A DNA stretch of 64,000 nt. It comes from Brachionus koreanus. Lineage: Eukaryota; Rotifera; Eurotatoria; Ploima; Brachionidae. Made by a program: the position numbers and the translations under genes. Shown one piece after another: positions 11,535 through 24,598 of the stretch (its first letter is position 1; the number at the start of each line of letters is the position of its first letter). The notes under the pieces are model-generated. The model was given only the letters and a program-made list of their open reading frames with translations. It was not told the DNA's origin and searched no databases. Where the stretch lies: contig PJRA01000274.1 of NCBI GenBank assembly GCA_016987375.1, forward strand, positions 385,918 to 449,917, given 5' to 3'.

Positions 11535-12513
11535 CATGTTCCAAAGACATGTTTTTTAAACCTTGGGTTTGCATTAAAATAAAATTTTTAGTTTCAATGC
11601 AGCATTAATATTTGGGATTTTTTCGCAAAAATCAAAAAAAAAAAACATTTTTCTAATTTTTCTTTAGTTCAAATTTCTAATGTTGTATCATATGTATTAC
11701 TTGAAAAAATATTTTTATTGATTTTTATTTTTCATAAAAAATCACAAGACTTGAAGCTGTTCTATGTCTTTAATCAGAGTTGTTTAAAAGTCCAAATATA
11801 AAGTTAAAATTTTTTTTTAATTTTCAAAAGTCAAATTTTGTATCTTAATTATAGAAATTGACTTGGATTAAAATATGTTATCTGCTGGTCAACACACTTT
11901 AATAAAATAGCCAGAAAATGAATATCTAAATAAAAATTGTATTTTACTTAAGTATTCTGATTGTGACAACAAAAAAAAGTCTTTTAACTTGATTTTTTAT
12001 TACTTTATTTTCTTAATTATAAAATTAAATTTATTATTTATGATATATAAATTTACAAGTCAAGTAAGTTTTTTTTTTCATTTGACTTTTTTATTTTAAA
12101 CAAGAGAAAATTTTTATTAATTATAATTTAAATTTTTATTGATTTTTAACAATCAAAGGTCGGATGGGTCTTTTGAACCCCTTTTTGTTACTTCCTTTAT
12201 TTGTTTATATTCAATATATTAGATTAATCTTATATCATTTTTTTTCTCAATCATATCTTAAATCAAAATATTATGAAATTTATTTAATTTTTATTACAAA
12301 ATAATATTTATAATATTGACAAAAGGAAAAAACGAGTCAAATAAAATTGATCGAAAAATCTCTCCGGCCTTTGGGTGTTAAAGAATAAAAACTATAAAAT
12401 CAATTCAGACTGATTTGGCTTCGAGACTTGTGAATCAAACAACCCTTTTTTTAAATCTAAGAAATTGATTTTAATGCAAATTCAAGATTTAAAAAACATG
12501 TTTTTTGAACATG
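11535..12513. mobile_element. Inverted-repeat element, about 980 bp, non-coding
   Basis: The arms 11535-11580 and 12468-12513 are inverted copies: 40 of 46 positions match, and both contain TTTAAAAAACATGT. No transposase ORF lies between them. A shorter related piece (TTTAATGCAAACTCAAG) lies at about 12555. A separate TTAA-flanked MITE is nested inside. I read this as a non-autonomous DNA transposon; its target duplication could not be fixed. Confidence 0.5.
12148..12377. mobile_element. TTAA-flanked MITE, 230 bp, piggyBac-like
   Basis: TTAA precedes the left end (12144-12147) and follows the right end (12378-12381). The ends are imperfect inverted copies: CAATCAAAGGTCGGATGGGT on the left and, on the opposite strand, CACCCAAAGGCCGGAGAGAT. 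The two share CAAAGG.CGGA, and matches continue for about 27 positions. TTAA target duplication with 'CAAAGG.CGG' termini fits a piggyBac-mobilised MITE. Confidence 0.6.
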
Positions 12514-13504
12514 TGGTATAATTACAAGAATGTTTTGACATGGTCGAGATTGTGTTTAATGCAAACTCAAGTATCTTATTGGTTTATGAGACCACAATAT
12601 CGATTTTTGTTATATCAAAGAACTAGTAGTAGTAATAATTAATAATGAGATCTTTTTGAAGCTACAATAAACTTTAATAAAACTTTTATTTATTAAATTT
12701 GCTCTTCTTTCTGGTAAACAAATATTTAGAAAGCGGCTTAAAGCACTATTTTTTGTTTGGCAACAATTTTGCCTAAAAGTTGATAATTAACCAAGTCTAA
12801 AACAAATTTGATCATTTACGAAGTAAAAAAAAATAAACCTCAAATGAGCGATGTAAATTTGATTGAACACCTCTTTTTAAGATCTTTATCTTTTCATCAG
12901 ATTTCCAAAAATTTAATTCTATTTAAAAGAATTATTTAGTAAAAAAATCCGAAGAAAAAAGAAAGTTTCAAATTGACATGGATCTTTTGGGTGTTTAATA
13001 AATCATTTGGCTTTATTTAAAATAATCAACTAGTTAAAATGTTTATTTTTTATTTTAGTTTTTATTTAAAAATAAAATTATCAATCATATGTACATAAAG
13101 AATCAGAAGAATGTCTTAAAACGATATCTTATCTTTGAGTATTAAATGAGATTATTTTAAATTTATTTTCTTAATTAATCTACTGGATTTAACAAAAAAA
13201 TTTTTGAAATAAAATTGGAATTTCATATTTTAATTTACATTAGCTAAATTTTAAATTTGTATTTAATTGCACATAAATTAAGTTTGAAATAAATAATTCT
13301 TAAATATTTGTACCTCGATAAAAATTTTCAGTTTCTCCGCTTTTTTCAATTTTAAAACAGAAAAAAGGGTTGGATATTTATTATTTTTGTTAATTTTTTT
13401 ATGCATGCTTAATCAAATTTTGTATCATCCTTTTATTTATTTTAGAAGTTTTTGTGTTAATTCTTAAACATTTTTGAGCTAAAATTGATTTAAAAAAATT
13501 TAAA
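12382..13504. other. AT-rich sequence without a supported gene
   Basis: TTTTGGGTGTTTAA near 12983 resembles the right end of the neighbouring MITE and may be a solo end. Nothing else is recognised. Confidence 0.4.
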
Positions 13505-14878
13505 ATGTTGAATTTCAAGACTTGTTTTACTTGCAAAATTTGCGATAATTTTTTTGTTGACCCAATAATTCTTCCATGTGGACATTCAGTGTGTAAAAGT
13601 CATGTTGAAACAAAAGAGCAATTCATTTGTCAAATGTAGCATAGAACACACAATTTCTTGCAAAAGTTTAATTACCAATAAATTTATCGAAGAAATATTA
13701 ATTACTAAAATTCATGAAAATCTTTCGGAAAAAAAAACGCCAAAAAATTTTGAATTCATTTTCATTACTAGAAAAAGTGATACATGAAATTGATGGATTA
13801 ATTAAAAGAATCGATCTAAGAAGAGAAGAAATCATTGTTGAAATTGAGGAACATTATAGATCAGGTTTAACTGAGCTTAATGACCTCAAAAATTCTCACA
13901 AAATAAATTGTTTTCAAACTAGAAAATTAACAAGTTATATTTTATGATTATTTTTAGCCATTTAACTTTTTTATTTTTAAGAATGGTTTACCCCTACCGA
14001 GTTGAACAATTTTAAACAAAATACAAAAACAAATGAAGAATTGGTAATCTGCTGTCTAGATAGTTTTGAAAAAAAAAAGAAGAGCAATCTGTTTAAATTG
14101 AGAAACTATATATTGATCTTCTGAGTGAAATGAAAAAAGATTGCAATAACTATTTGGATTTATCAAGTACCAAAAAACTAGTGGATTCAGTCAAAACAAA
14201 AATTCAAACAATAAAAAATAATATGGATGAATTAAACCAAAATATTTTTAAAATATTAATAAATGAAAATATATATGATGCTACAAAAAAAAAGATAAAT
14301 GATGACCGGGAATTTATTAATAACTCAATTAGAGATTTCAAAAATACACTTCTTTCTAATAAAGGTTTTGAATTAGAGTCAAAAGTGTTCGGTTTTCCTG
14401 ACTTGAATGATGCTTTTTCGACATTTTTAAACAAAAAGTAACTAAAACAAAAATTGATTTATTTGTACTTTAATCATTTTTGCAAAAAAGTGTACATAAT
14501 TTTAGGTTTAAGGCTGAAGATCTGAAGGGAAAACAAAGAGGAACTATTTTCATAAGTAATAAATCCGTGTTTAAAGGAATTCCTTTTTATGTTGGACTTA
14601 AACTGGAAAAAAATAATTATTTGTATGCTTGTTTATATTGTTCGAATGAGTTCGAGTTTTCGTAAGTTTATACGAATATATTTTCATTTATTAAATAAAA
14701 TTTAAAAAAAAATCAAAGAGGAATTGATGTTAATTATGGATTTCGGAACTTTGGTAAAAGTTTCAAATTTGTTTTCAAGCATTTTGGAAGTGGCTTTAAA
14801 AAACTAAATGTAAAATTTTCTTTAAAATATTTTAAATATCAATCTAAAGTCTTTTTAATTAACGGAAAACACAGTTGA
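13505..14878 (+). pseudogene. Disrupted RING-finger (TRIM-like) gene
   Basis: It starts MLNFKTCFTCKICDNFFVDP, then IILPCGHSVCKSH, a RING or RING-like zinc site. Coiled-coil sequence follows (LLEKVIHEIDGLIKRIDLRR, then a K/D/N-rich helix at 14130-14430). The C-terminus (GIPFYVGLKLEKNNYLYACL and on) forms a beta-rich block that I cannot assign; a MATH-like fold is possible. The frame is broken three times: near 13635 inside the RING, in an A-run at about 13730, and in an A-run at about 14075. Three introns keep good GT..AG sites (about 13933-13980, 14440-14504, 14663-14720), and the last one joins in frame. So it is either a recent pseudogene or a live gene with homopolymer errors in the assembly. 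Confidence 0.6.
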
Positions 14879-16273
14879 ATTGAATACAAAAATAACGTTT
14901 AATGGCTTAATTAATCGAGAGAATCTCAAAGAAAGTTTTAAAAAAAACATTTTTTTAATAAATAAACTATCAAGAACTGTTACTGAAAAATTAGAATTAT
15001 CAAGAAAATCATAATAAAAAAAGTTAAAAATTAAAACAATTTTTGAAAAATTTTAAATTGAAATTATCTTTTTTTCATTTCAATTCATTTTTATCCTTTT
15101 TTCTCTTGTTTTTTATCCTGATTAAGTGCTTTTACAAAAAACCTAAAATGGTATAAATTATTTTACTTAATTTTATACTATCTTAAAAAAACTTCAATAA
15201 TCTTACGTGAATATTAGCTGATAATGATATGCTAAAGATGTTTTTGGTAAAAAAATGAACTTTTTTCATAAATTTTATTTTGAAAATTCTAGGTAAAATT
15301 AAAAATTTATTCGTAAAATTTGTCATAATTTTGTAATGAAAATATAGAATTTAGAATTTTTTAAAAAAAAAAAAGTAAACTTTAGATCTATTTATTACTT
15401 AATATACTTAGTTTTAATTTTTTAATAAATTTAAAAACTAATTTGACTTTTTTTTTTATGCTGATCGCTCTGCGATTTAAAAACTTTAGTTTTTAATTTT
15501 TCGAACAACTACCATCTTTTTCTATTTCATTATACATTAGCTTATTTGACTTGGAATATCAGATTCAAAAGTTGTGAACATTTTTGCTTTCTTCTTTTGA
15601 TTATTTTATAGATTATCAAATGGTTGTCGATTTAACCCAAGAGTTAAATAAAGATAAAAAAAAGTATTGGAAGTAAAAACCTTAAATTGTGAAAACATGT
15701 TCTTATATTTCTTGCATTTAAAAATTTTTTGATTAAAAAATCCATGGAATGGGGGGACAGGGCTTAAAAAGCAATTGTTCAGGAAAGTGTGAGAGAAATT
15801 TTAAATATAAGCAAAATGCAGTATTTTGTAATTCTAGTTGCCACAACGGAGTTGTAAATAGTCAGTGCAGAAGACAATTTGAAAGTCAATAATTTGTTTT
15901 TTTCTTTGGTTTGATTAATAAAGATAAAATTTTAAATTTTTTAATAATAAATCTTTTCTAATTAATAGTTACCTTTAATTTAAAATAATAGGTCATAATT
16001 ATCTCATTTAAAAAAAAAATATATATAATTTACACTAATTTACAATTATTTAGTGTAAACTATTAAAATGTGTTTATTCAACATATATATATAAAATATA
16101 ATTAATTAATTTTAAAAATTCATTAGTTATGATTTTAAGATTTGCGCCAAACCATTGATACTAAAAGATAATGAACTTAATTGATTAAAATAATTTATCT
16201 AAAATTTTATTTTCTATGTTTATAAAAAGTTTTTAAAAATTGTTTTTATAAAATTTAAGCACAAAAACTTGAT
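14879..16273. other. AT-rich intergenic sequence, nothing recognised
   Basis: This is the tail-to-tail interval between the disrupted RING gene and the RING-NHL gene. It holds only short A/T runs and (TA)n tracts near 16020 and 16085. Confidence 0.5.
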
Positions 16274-18907
16274 TCAAAATTGAAAAAAATGAATTTTTTT
16301 ATCCCCAACACAAATTATTCTCAAATTAGATCGATCAGTGTATCTATCCAAAATCAAGTCTGTTATACAATCTGAGTTAATATTCAAGCAGGTTTTGTAT
16401 TGAAGCTCATTTGTTCTGGTATTGAAACAAAACAAATTTGTTTGTCCAGTTTCATAATAGAGCCTAGCAGCTGTGAACAAATTTCCGGCATCGTCCAATA
16501 TTAGGCCCAATGGATTCCAGGCATTTAAATCACCAACGTTTCTTAAAAACTGATGAGTTTTTTTATCAAATACTCGTATGCAATTCTCTCCTGTCCAATC
16601 ATCAGATACAAAAATAAAATTTCTGTTCACTTTTACATTTAGAGGATAAAATTTACAGTCCTCATCACTAGTTATACTGTTTCTATGGCTCTTGAAAGCA
16701 AAATTTTCCGCTGGAGCAAAAGTTGGAGATGTAGGACTCTCCAAATATGGAATAACTAAATAGTCTCTTAATTGTTCATGATCGTTGTAGACTGCCACTC
16801 TTTCTCCAGAAAAATCACACACATACAATTTGTCCGGACACGAATGTTCACCCATATATTTACTTTCATAATCATAATAAATGCCTTTAGGCCATTTTAA
16901 GTCTTTAAGTCCAAATCGCTTCAATAAATTAAAATCATAATCAAGTTTGAATATACACTTGAGTTCACTGTCTGTCACGTAAATGTGATTTTTTTTTGGA
17001 TTTACACATACTCCATCCGGATTTTTCAAAATACCCTCTAAATTAGTAGATCGAACAAAATCGCCAGTTATTAAATTAATTTCAATTAATTGTCTAGATT
17101 GTGAATCAGTAAACAGCAAGGTTTGAGAGTCAGCAATACAAGCATATTTTGGCGATATTGGCACTTTATGATTTGATCCTGGTATAGACTGAATTTTTGT
17201 TATTTGAGTCTGTGATTTAATAACTTTAAATTGTTCCGCAAGATCTACATTATTAATCTGTTTTAACTTTCCGATAATAGTTCTTGATGGCAATTCTACA
17301 TTGGGATCAAATTTAAGCTCACTAATCATTTCGCTAAAATTATGATTTATTTTTCCCAATTCATTTAAATGTAAGATGCAATTATCTATTGTCTTGAATT
17401 GAATTGTCTGTTGCATTTTTGAATTTTTTAGTTTTGTATCCCCATTAACATAACTAAGCGAGTTGGAGCGCAATGTTTCTATAGCTGATTTAATCTCCTT
17501 TAATTCTGATTTGTGATCTTTTTCAAATTTTTCTAGATTTGTTTTCATATTCTGCGCAGATTGATCAAGACTGAACTTCAATTCGAGTTCCATTTGATCC
17601 AAATGATTTTTTAGATTAGTAATTTGATCATGAATTTCATTTTCAATAAGTTCCTTTCGTTTATTTAAAAAGTTATCTTTGGATTGAAAACGTTCTGATG
17701 AAAAAAAAAAATTAATTTTTCATTTTAAATTTTTGATTTTGTTTTAATAAACCTCAGTTAAAAAATATTTAATGATATTTAATTACTCTCTTAGTTGAAT
17801 GATTTAAAAAACCTGAGTTGACTTATGAAAAGACTAGTATGACAACAACTTTGGAACTCATCTGCTGTTTATGAAAATGATAATTCAATAAACAAAATAA
17901 AATAATAATTGAAAAAATATGATAAATGTAATCCAAAGATACTGAAAAAAATATTTTTTTGCCCGTTTTAATTTAACTAATTTGTTAACTGTAAAGGTAA
18001 AAAAATAATTCTGATTGAAAAAAAATTGTCTGCGTTGTTTCTTTTTTTTAATATGGTTTTAAGATTCGTTGTTTAAATGATTAAAATTTCAAAATTTAAA
18101 GATTTTTGATAGGCAAAAATTAAGGAAAGCACTTTAATAAAATAAATTAAAAAAATATTTTTTAATATTTAAGGAATATTCAGCATTAGAACTTTAATAC
18201 CAGGTGAATTCAAAATATTTCAAGAAAGCAGATTATGTGTCTATTCAAAACAATTAAAATTATTTTAAAATTTTATCATCATTCAAAAAATAACTCATTC
18301 ATTTTTTTACACACATCACCAATGAACTAAAAATTTTAATTAATTGATATACAATTGAAGGTATGCTTAGACTTAATTCTTAATTACAATGTATTTTATA
18401 CAAAACAACCATAATAAAAATAAAATACTTGTTAGCAAAACTAACAAGTCAAGCATTACTAAAATAGCATATTGTAATTATAGGCTTGGAAGAATAAATT
18501 TTAAGTAAAATTTTGAAATCGCAAATTTGAAAAAAAAAATTAAAAAAATTATTATTTAAATTACCTTCAATATTTTTTACACCGTTGTCCAACTTGTTAA
18601 GCAGATAATGATTAATATCTAGCAAATTTCTTTCCAATTGGCTAACTGCCATGATGTTTGTCTCCAATTTGCAATCGTCACCAACAACTATAACTCTTGA
18701 CACTATTTCACAAAAAGGACAATTGAGAAAAAAATCTGGACAATTGCGTTTTGTATTCAAATGTTTCAAAATGCACTTGTTGCACGCGGAAAGATTGCAG
18801 CATGGCAGAATTTTAGGATCTTCAAAAAAATGTCGCGTGTAATTGTGCTTTTTAGATCCAATGCTGAAAGGACATGTTAACGCATCAATTAAGGTTTCAA
18901 AATTCAT
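16274..18907 (-). CDS. RING - coiled coil - NHL repeat protein (TRIM-NHL type)
   Basis: Probable E3 ubiquitin ligase or RNA-associated regulator (family knowledge). Exons on the minus strand are 18907..18565 and 17694..16274, giving 587 aa; the join E|RFQSKDNF is in frame. Residues 10-65 form a Cys-rich RING-like site: FEDPKILPCCNLSACNKCIL and later LNCPFCE. About 85-210 is a charged coiled coil (ELIENEIHDQITNLKNHLDQ). From about 220 to the end come NHL/beta-propeller repeats: GDFVRSTNLEGILKNPDGVC, VNPKKNHIYVTDSELKCIFK and NRNFIFVSDDWTGENCIRVF. Upstream of the ATG the minus strand reads TTTTTTCTAG, a likely cis or trans splice acceptor. No B-box was seen. The intron is about 870 bp. Confidence 0.85.
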
Positions 18908-19277
18908 TTTTAGATCTAGAAAAAAATTTTAAAAATATTTATATAAATTCGAATTTTTTGGTCCAAAATTTGCCGATAAATTATTTAAGATATTTTTGCA
19001 AGTAAGGTTCGATTTTTCAAAATCTCTCAAAAATTGCATCTATAGGATTTTTAATTAAATTCGCCTTTAATCAGTCTATTTTACATAAAATATTTCTAAA
19101 ATATGCATTTTTGAAATTTTTTTTTATTTTTATTTAAAAAACTAACATAAATTAAATTAATAATTTGAATCATGTATCAAGCTTAAAGCTCGAGCCTTGA
19201 AAAAACGTAACATTTAGAAAAATTTAGATACAAATGTTATTTTAAAGTAACGAATTGGTGCGAATATCTACTTTGGA

Positions 19278-22200
19278 ATGAATTACTGCGATAAAATGTT
19301 CGGCATAAAATCAATTAACTGCCTAAGATTAGTGTATTCATTGGCATATATTAAACTAAGTGTTATTCTCGTTTGCTTTCATTTGCTAACTAACTTATCG
19401 ACTTACACCGAACAGATCGATCTGTCTAAGCTTTCCGTAAGCGTACTGAGAAAAATTATTGACCTTAGAGGTCTTGGTCCTCATTCAAACCAGAAAGAAT
19501 CAAAAAATTCGCTTGTCGATCTAATTAAAAGCTCAGGTAATATTTTAAAAATTTATTTTTGCTTAAAACTCAGATTTATTAAACTATTCACTAAAAAGAA
19601 CAATTTTTGTCAAAACTTAATCGATTTTTTAATTTTTTTCCAATAGTTACCCTTTAAGAGCTTTTATCTTGATTTTAATCAAATCTTTTAGTTCGCAAAA
19701 ATAAAAATTTTCTAATTCTAGGTAAAAATTCATTGACGTATTTTGTTTAATTAGTGTCATGATATGACTAGGCTTGAATTAAATTAATCTAACACCATAA
19801 GATAATACTAATTTTTTTAATAATTTGACTTAAGATTTTTCTCATATAATGTTAATATTCATTAGTAAGTTGAATTTAAATAAAATAATTTAATTACATA
19901 AGTGTTTTATCTAACATTTATAATTCAAGCTTTTTTTTATATTAGTATTAATATTTTTTTTTAATAAATTTCGCAATATATATATTTTAAATTAAAATTA
20001 ACTGATAAAATTATTTCTCAATAAATATTAGTTTGTGTCTGACGATTTTATCACCTTTTCTTAATTTAAATAAAGAAACAATTTATTAAAAAAATTATCG
20101 ATTGAGATAAAAAGAAAAATTCCTGAAATTTTTCTAATGAAAAAACAAATTCTAAATTTGAAGTAATTTTATATGGGATTAATGGGAAACTGATTTTTAA
20201 AATTTATCTAAAGCCTATTATAAATCTATTAATTCATCTAACAGAAATTCCACTTAAAACACTTAAATATCTTACTCAATTCCTTTTAATTTACTAATTT
20301 TAACTGCAAATGTATTCATTATACTCCTATCGCTTTTCTTAGCGTTCTATCTGATTTATATGTCCCGTCACATGTATCACAATCAACTCTTATTAAAAAA
20401 AGCATTCCGGAACATTACTTAAATGCAATTTGTTTACATAATAGTGATTGATAATTTACACATGGTTCTAATTAATTTTATCTCTATCAAACTCTGACAT
20501 CATATAATTTTAGTAAACGTTTTAAAAATGAAATTTAAAATTAAAAAAAAAGCGGATAATTCTGTAAAAAAAAATGATTATAAATAATACCATAATGTTA
20601 TAGAAAATTCTGGGATATCTCATAAATTATTTTTCTTAATAAATATAATTTTTTTGATATGCATAAAAATTTTAAAAATATAAATATTATTAATTAATTA
20701 ATCAATCAATCTTTAAATTGTGGTTATTTAAAATGTACACAAAAACGATTTGTTTCGAAAGTTTCAAAATATAAATATAACTTTTATTTTGTATAAATAA
20801 GAGGCTTAGCTTAAAATGAACAAAATTTTAAAGAGAGAAAACAATTAATGCGACAATTTTTTAAAGCGAAAATATTCTATTTATAAGTGATGCTAAATCA
20901 GCTTAATCTAAATTTAAAAATAACATTCAAGCATTTATTTTTGGATAAAAACTTCAGCTATAATCAAAATCCAATAAATAATTTCTTCATCTTTTAGAAT
21001 ATTTAGAGAAATTATAAAATTTTTTATTTAAAGGAAGCGTATACGAATCAGAAGTTTTAAACTCAGACGCAATAAGCCCGATCATAGAATCAAAGGTGTT
21101 TAATAGTGCTGGTGAATTTTTGGAATCAGTTGAAGACTCTAAAGATAAAGTATGGCTAGTTCACATAGTTAGCTCATCATTTGGTAATCAATATAACGGC
21201 CAAAGAACATTCTTAGATGAATCAACCTGGTCCAGACTCAATGGTCTTTCCAGATTTGGCATTCTAACAGGCACTTTCAACTGCGATAAAGACCCTTATT
21301 TTTGTTACATAAAAAATTGGCAACGACCTCAACTGGTGCTTGGTATAGTTAAGTTTAACAAGGAGAGGCAGCCTCAAGAATATGTCCAGTTATTTACTTA
21401 CAATAAAATAATAGAGAATAGCTATGAGCAAATATTTGGATGGCTAGAGAATACATTAACCCAAAGTCTAGTTCCAGTTTTCGACTCCAAATTTCAAACT
21501 GATAACAATGCTATTGAAATTGTGTACATACAAAATGGTTCATTTAGACTACCGATTTATTATGCAGCAATGAGTGTTAAATACAACACAAGGGCTAAAT
21601 TTTATAGAATAAATAATGAAAAATTAAACAAATTAAATAATGATGTAAATATAAAACGATTGATTTCACAATGCAATTTGAATAAAGATAAAGTTAATTC
21701 GGCCAAAACTCCAATTTACGTAATTATTGACAAATATCATTGTTATAATTATGGTGTTAATTTAAATGAACTTCCAAATTATGCCTATTTAAATCAATTT
21801 TTGCTTTTTTTGCATCCAGATTTAAATAGTATTTTTCTTATTAGCTTTCTTTCTTTAAATTTTGTCCTGGTTCTAGCATTTTTTAATTATAAGAAGTCTG
21901 TTTTAAAACAATTAGGCTACGCTTTAGTATATTTGTGTGCATTTAATATGATTCTTATTACGTCATGGTTGATCACGACTAATTCTCAAATTGATAAGCT
22001 AGTTCCTAATCTGAGTACCTCGATTTATTTAATTAAATTTTTAAAATGGTTACGTCTTTTGTTCATTTCCAATGGCATACTTCAACTTTTTTTATCATTT
22101 CTAAAATTTTATTTTTATTATTATTTCTACTTAAAATCTTGGCAAGCTGCTGTGCTTTATTTTGTGTTAGCAACTTTTTTCTATTTTAACACAAGATGGA

Positions 22201-22784
22201 TAAAACTTAGACAAGATAAATATTTAAAGTTAAAACCAATAAGTTCGACGGCATTGGTGCCTAGTCAATCAATGAACATGGTCAGTAATCAAATTTCGCC
22301 CATTGAATTAGACATGGAAATAAGTGTTTCTGAATTGATTAACCAAATAAATGGCTTGACTACAATATGGCTTCAATCTAGCTCTTACGCAGATCGATTA
22401 ATATCGGAATTGCCAACGTTAGAATACTGCAAATGTTTCTATGCAAGTAGAGTCAAATTGAAAGCATTTGATGAAACTGACATGGAAGAAACTACGGAAG
22501 ATGAGGAACGGTTGGATCAAGCCAATGATCGTTGTGATTGTGGTCGAAATGAAGAGCTAGAAAAGCTTGATGATAAAGGTGAAAGAATGATGAATTTTTT
22601 TACTAAATTTTCTCATGAGTGTGCTATTTGTTTACAAAAATATTCACTAAATAATATTATCATTATTTTGCCTTGTGGACATTTTTTCCATAAAAAGTGT
22701 ATATATGAATGGTTTATGAGTTCCATTAATTATAAATGTCCTGTTTGCCGGACCTCATTCTATAGATTTAAAAAAAGTATATAG
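19278..22784 (+). CDS. RNF103: RNF103-type ER membrane E3 ubiquitin ligase
   Basis: RNF103 (Kf-1) is a multi-pass ER E3 ligase involved in ERAD. The CDS is join(19278..19536, 21034..22784), 669 aa against about 685 in human. The join SSG|SVYESEV falls at the homologous point. The N-terminus has a hydrophobic anchor and LRKIIDLRGLGPHSNQKES, matching the vertebrate motif ending in CRGLGYS. KVWLVHIVSS and FGILTGTFNCDKDPYFC mark the thioredoxin-like lumenal domain. Four to five membrane segments follow at about residues 320-455. The RING-H2 is at about 616-657: CAICLQKY, ILPCGHFFHKKC, YKCPVC, with all zinc ligands present. An acidic linker (DMEETTEDEE) precedes it. The 1.5-kb intron holds a separate coding-like scrap at 20267. 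Confidence 0.92.
20267..20422 (+). pseudogene. Coding-like fragment in RNF103 intron, perhaps PIG-T C-terminus
   Basis: An open frame of 51 codons ends at a stop and encodes a hydrophobic span followed by a basic tail. The start ISYSIPFNLLILTANVFIIL recalls the S-x-P-Y-N-x-I-x-L-T entry into the last membrane helix of the GPI-transamidase subunit PIG-T. No upstream exons were found and the RNF103 frame skips it. Treat as a weak homology idea based on ten or so residues. Confidence 0.25.
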
Positions 22785-24598
22785 TATTTTTGTCAATTAG
22801 AAAAAAGAAATTTTAATTTTATTTCATAATTTTTACCTTTGAAAATAATAATTTATTAATTTTTTTTATTATAGAATAAAAAATGTTTATTTTTTCATCA
22901 TTTTAAACTAATTTAAAAAATAGAACCAAAAATGTGGTTAAATCCGAATTATTCAAAATTTTATGAAATATGAAAAATTTTCAAAGTTAAAAACATAAAA
23001 TATCTTTAATTAAATGTAACCTTAGATATTTTTTAATTAAACTAAATAACATTTAAAAAATAATTAGATCAAAATTTTTTTATTATTTGATCATAAATAG
23101 TCAAAAAAATCATAAAATCCTTTCATTTGGATGCTTATTAATTACTTAGATGAATAGGTAAAATTGATTAAAAACAAAATTATTTTATTTTCAGAGATAT
23201 TTTTAAGGAGTTAAGTTCAATTGTTTTCTAAAAAATTATCTCGCTATTTTTAGAATCGGAAATTTTTCGATTTTAGAGAAAAAAATTATTTGTTTTTTTA
23301 AGATTAAAATGAGTTTCTTAAGAAAAATTTCGTAACTATCAAGTATTTTTTGAAAACAAATTTTTAATGAAAAATAAATCATTATTTAGTCTCGAGAAAA
23401 TTTGAATTGAAATAATTTACTGTTGAAAAATAATCAAAATTGCTTTTTTTTCACAACTTAACAGCATCATTAGTAATGTAAATTTTTGTTTAAGTTAATT
23501 TTGTTAATTGATTTGATGATGATGATTGACGTCAGGAAAAGTCTATTAAAAATCTTGTTTTAAATTGAAATGCAAATAAAGAGATAAAATCCAAAAAAAA
23601 TTACAAATTTCAACGACTCTAAGTTGCTTTGATATTTATCACTGAAAATTTTGAAAAATTAAGAAAATTTTATAGGATTTGAATTAAAAAATTTGAAATT
23701 CACTAAAATTAATTAAAAAATAAAATTATTAATAAAATCAAGAGAAAAATTTTTTTAAGATTAATTATTAAAGTACTTAAAATCGATATTTATAGATATA
23801 TAAATATAATTTTAAGTATCGCTGACGGTTGCTCATAAGTTATAGAAATATTTATTTAAAAAATAATTCAGGCTGAGTCTTGGCCAGCTGTTGAAAAAAG
23901 TCGAATTGAATTTTGAATTTTTTTGGTCAATTTGAGTGTAATTACACAAGTCTTTATAGATTTGGCTGTGAAGCTCAAATTGCTTCTAGAAAAATTAAAA
24001 AAAGAGGATATTTTTCAATTCTATAAGCTTATTGTTTTGCATGTTTTTCAAAAAAAAAGATAACTTTTAAGTAATAACTTTTAGGAAATTTGAAACAGCA
24101 GATTGAAATATCTTGAACGTTATAATTTAATTGCTTAGCGTTAAAATATTGATTATATTTAATTTCGGATATTTTCCCTGTTTAATTCCTAATTATCATC
24201 ATAAATTTTACGCAAATTTCTTCGACATAGTACTGTAAACAACGATGTTTGTCATCAATTGTGCCATCTTTATTTATTCAATAATCTTAAAAAAATTAAA
24301 AAAAACTTTTCAAAAACATATATTAAACTTAATTATAAACAATTAGAATGTTGAATATCTAAACTATCCTTCGCAGGTTATTTAGGTTTATGGAAAAAAA
24401 CCGAGATATAAACTCAAAATCAAAATTTTTCTCAAAATTGTAATTTTATCAAGTATTTTTTTAAACCGTCTTTGGTCATGGCTCTAATTATTCATATTAT
24501 AGATCAAATAGGAAAAAAAATGTTAAAATTTTTTATTAGCCTGATAAAAATAAGCAGTTTAATCCAAATAAATTTTTGATTATTATTAAATTAAAGAA
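22785..24598. other. Convergent intergenic interval
   Basis: 3' ends of RNF103 (+) and the arrestin-domain gene (-) face each other. The sequence is very A/T-rich with no ORF of note and no recognisable element. Confidence 0.5.

Noticed and set aside
23527..23534. TGACGTCA, a perfect CRE-like palindrome
   Set aside because: A single 8-mer in an interval between convergent gene ends with no nearby promoter; expected by chance.
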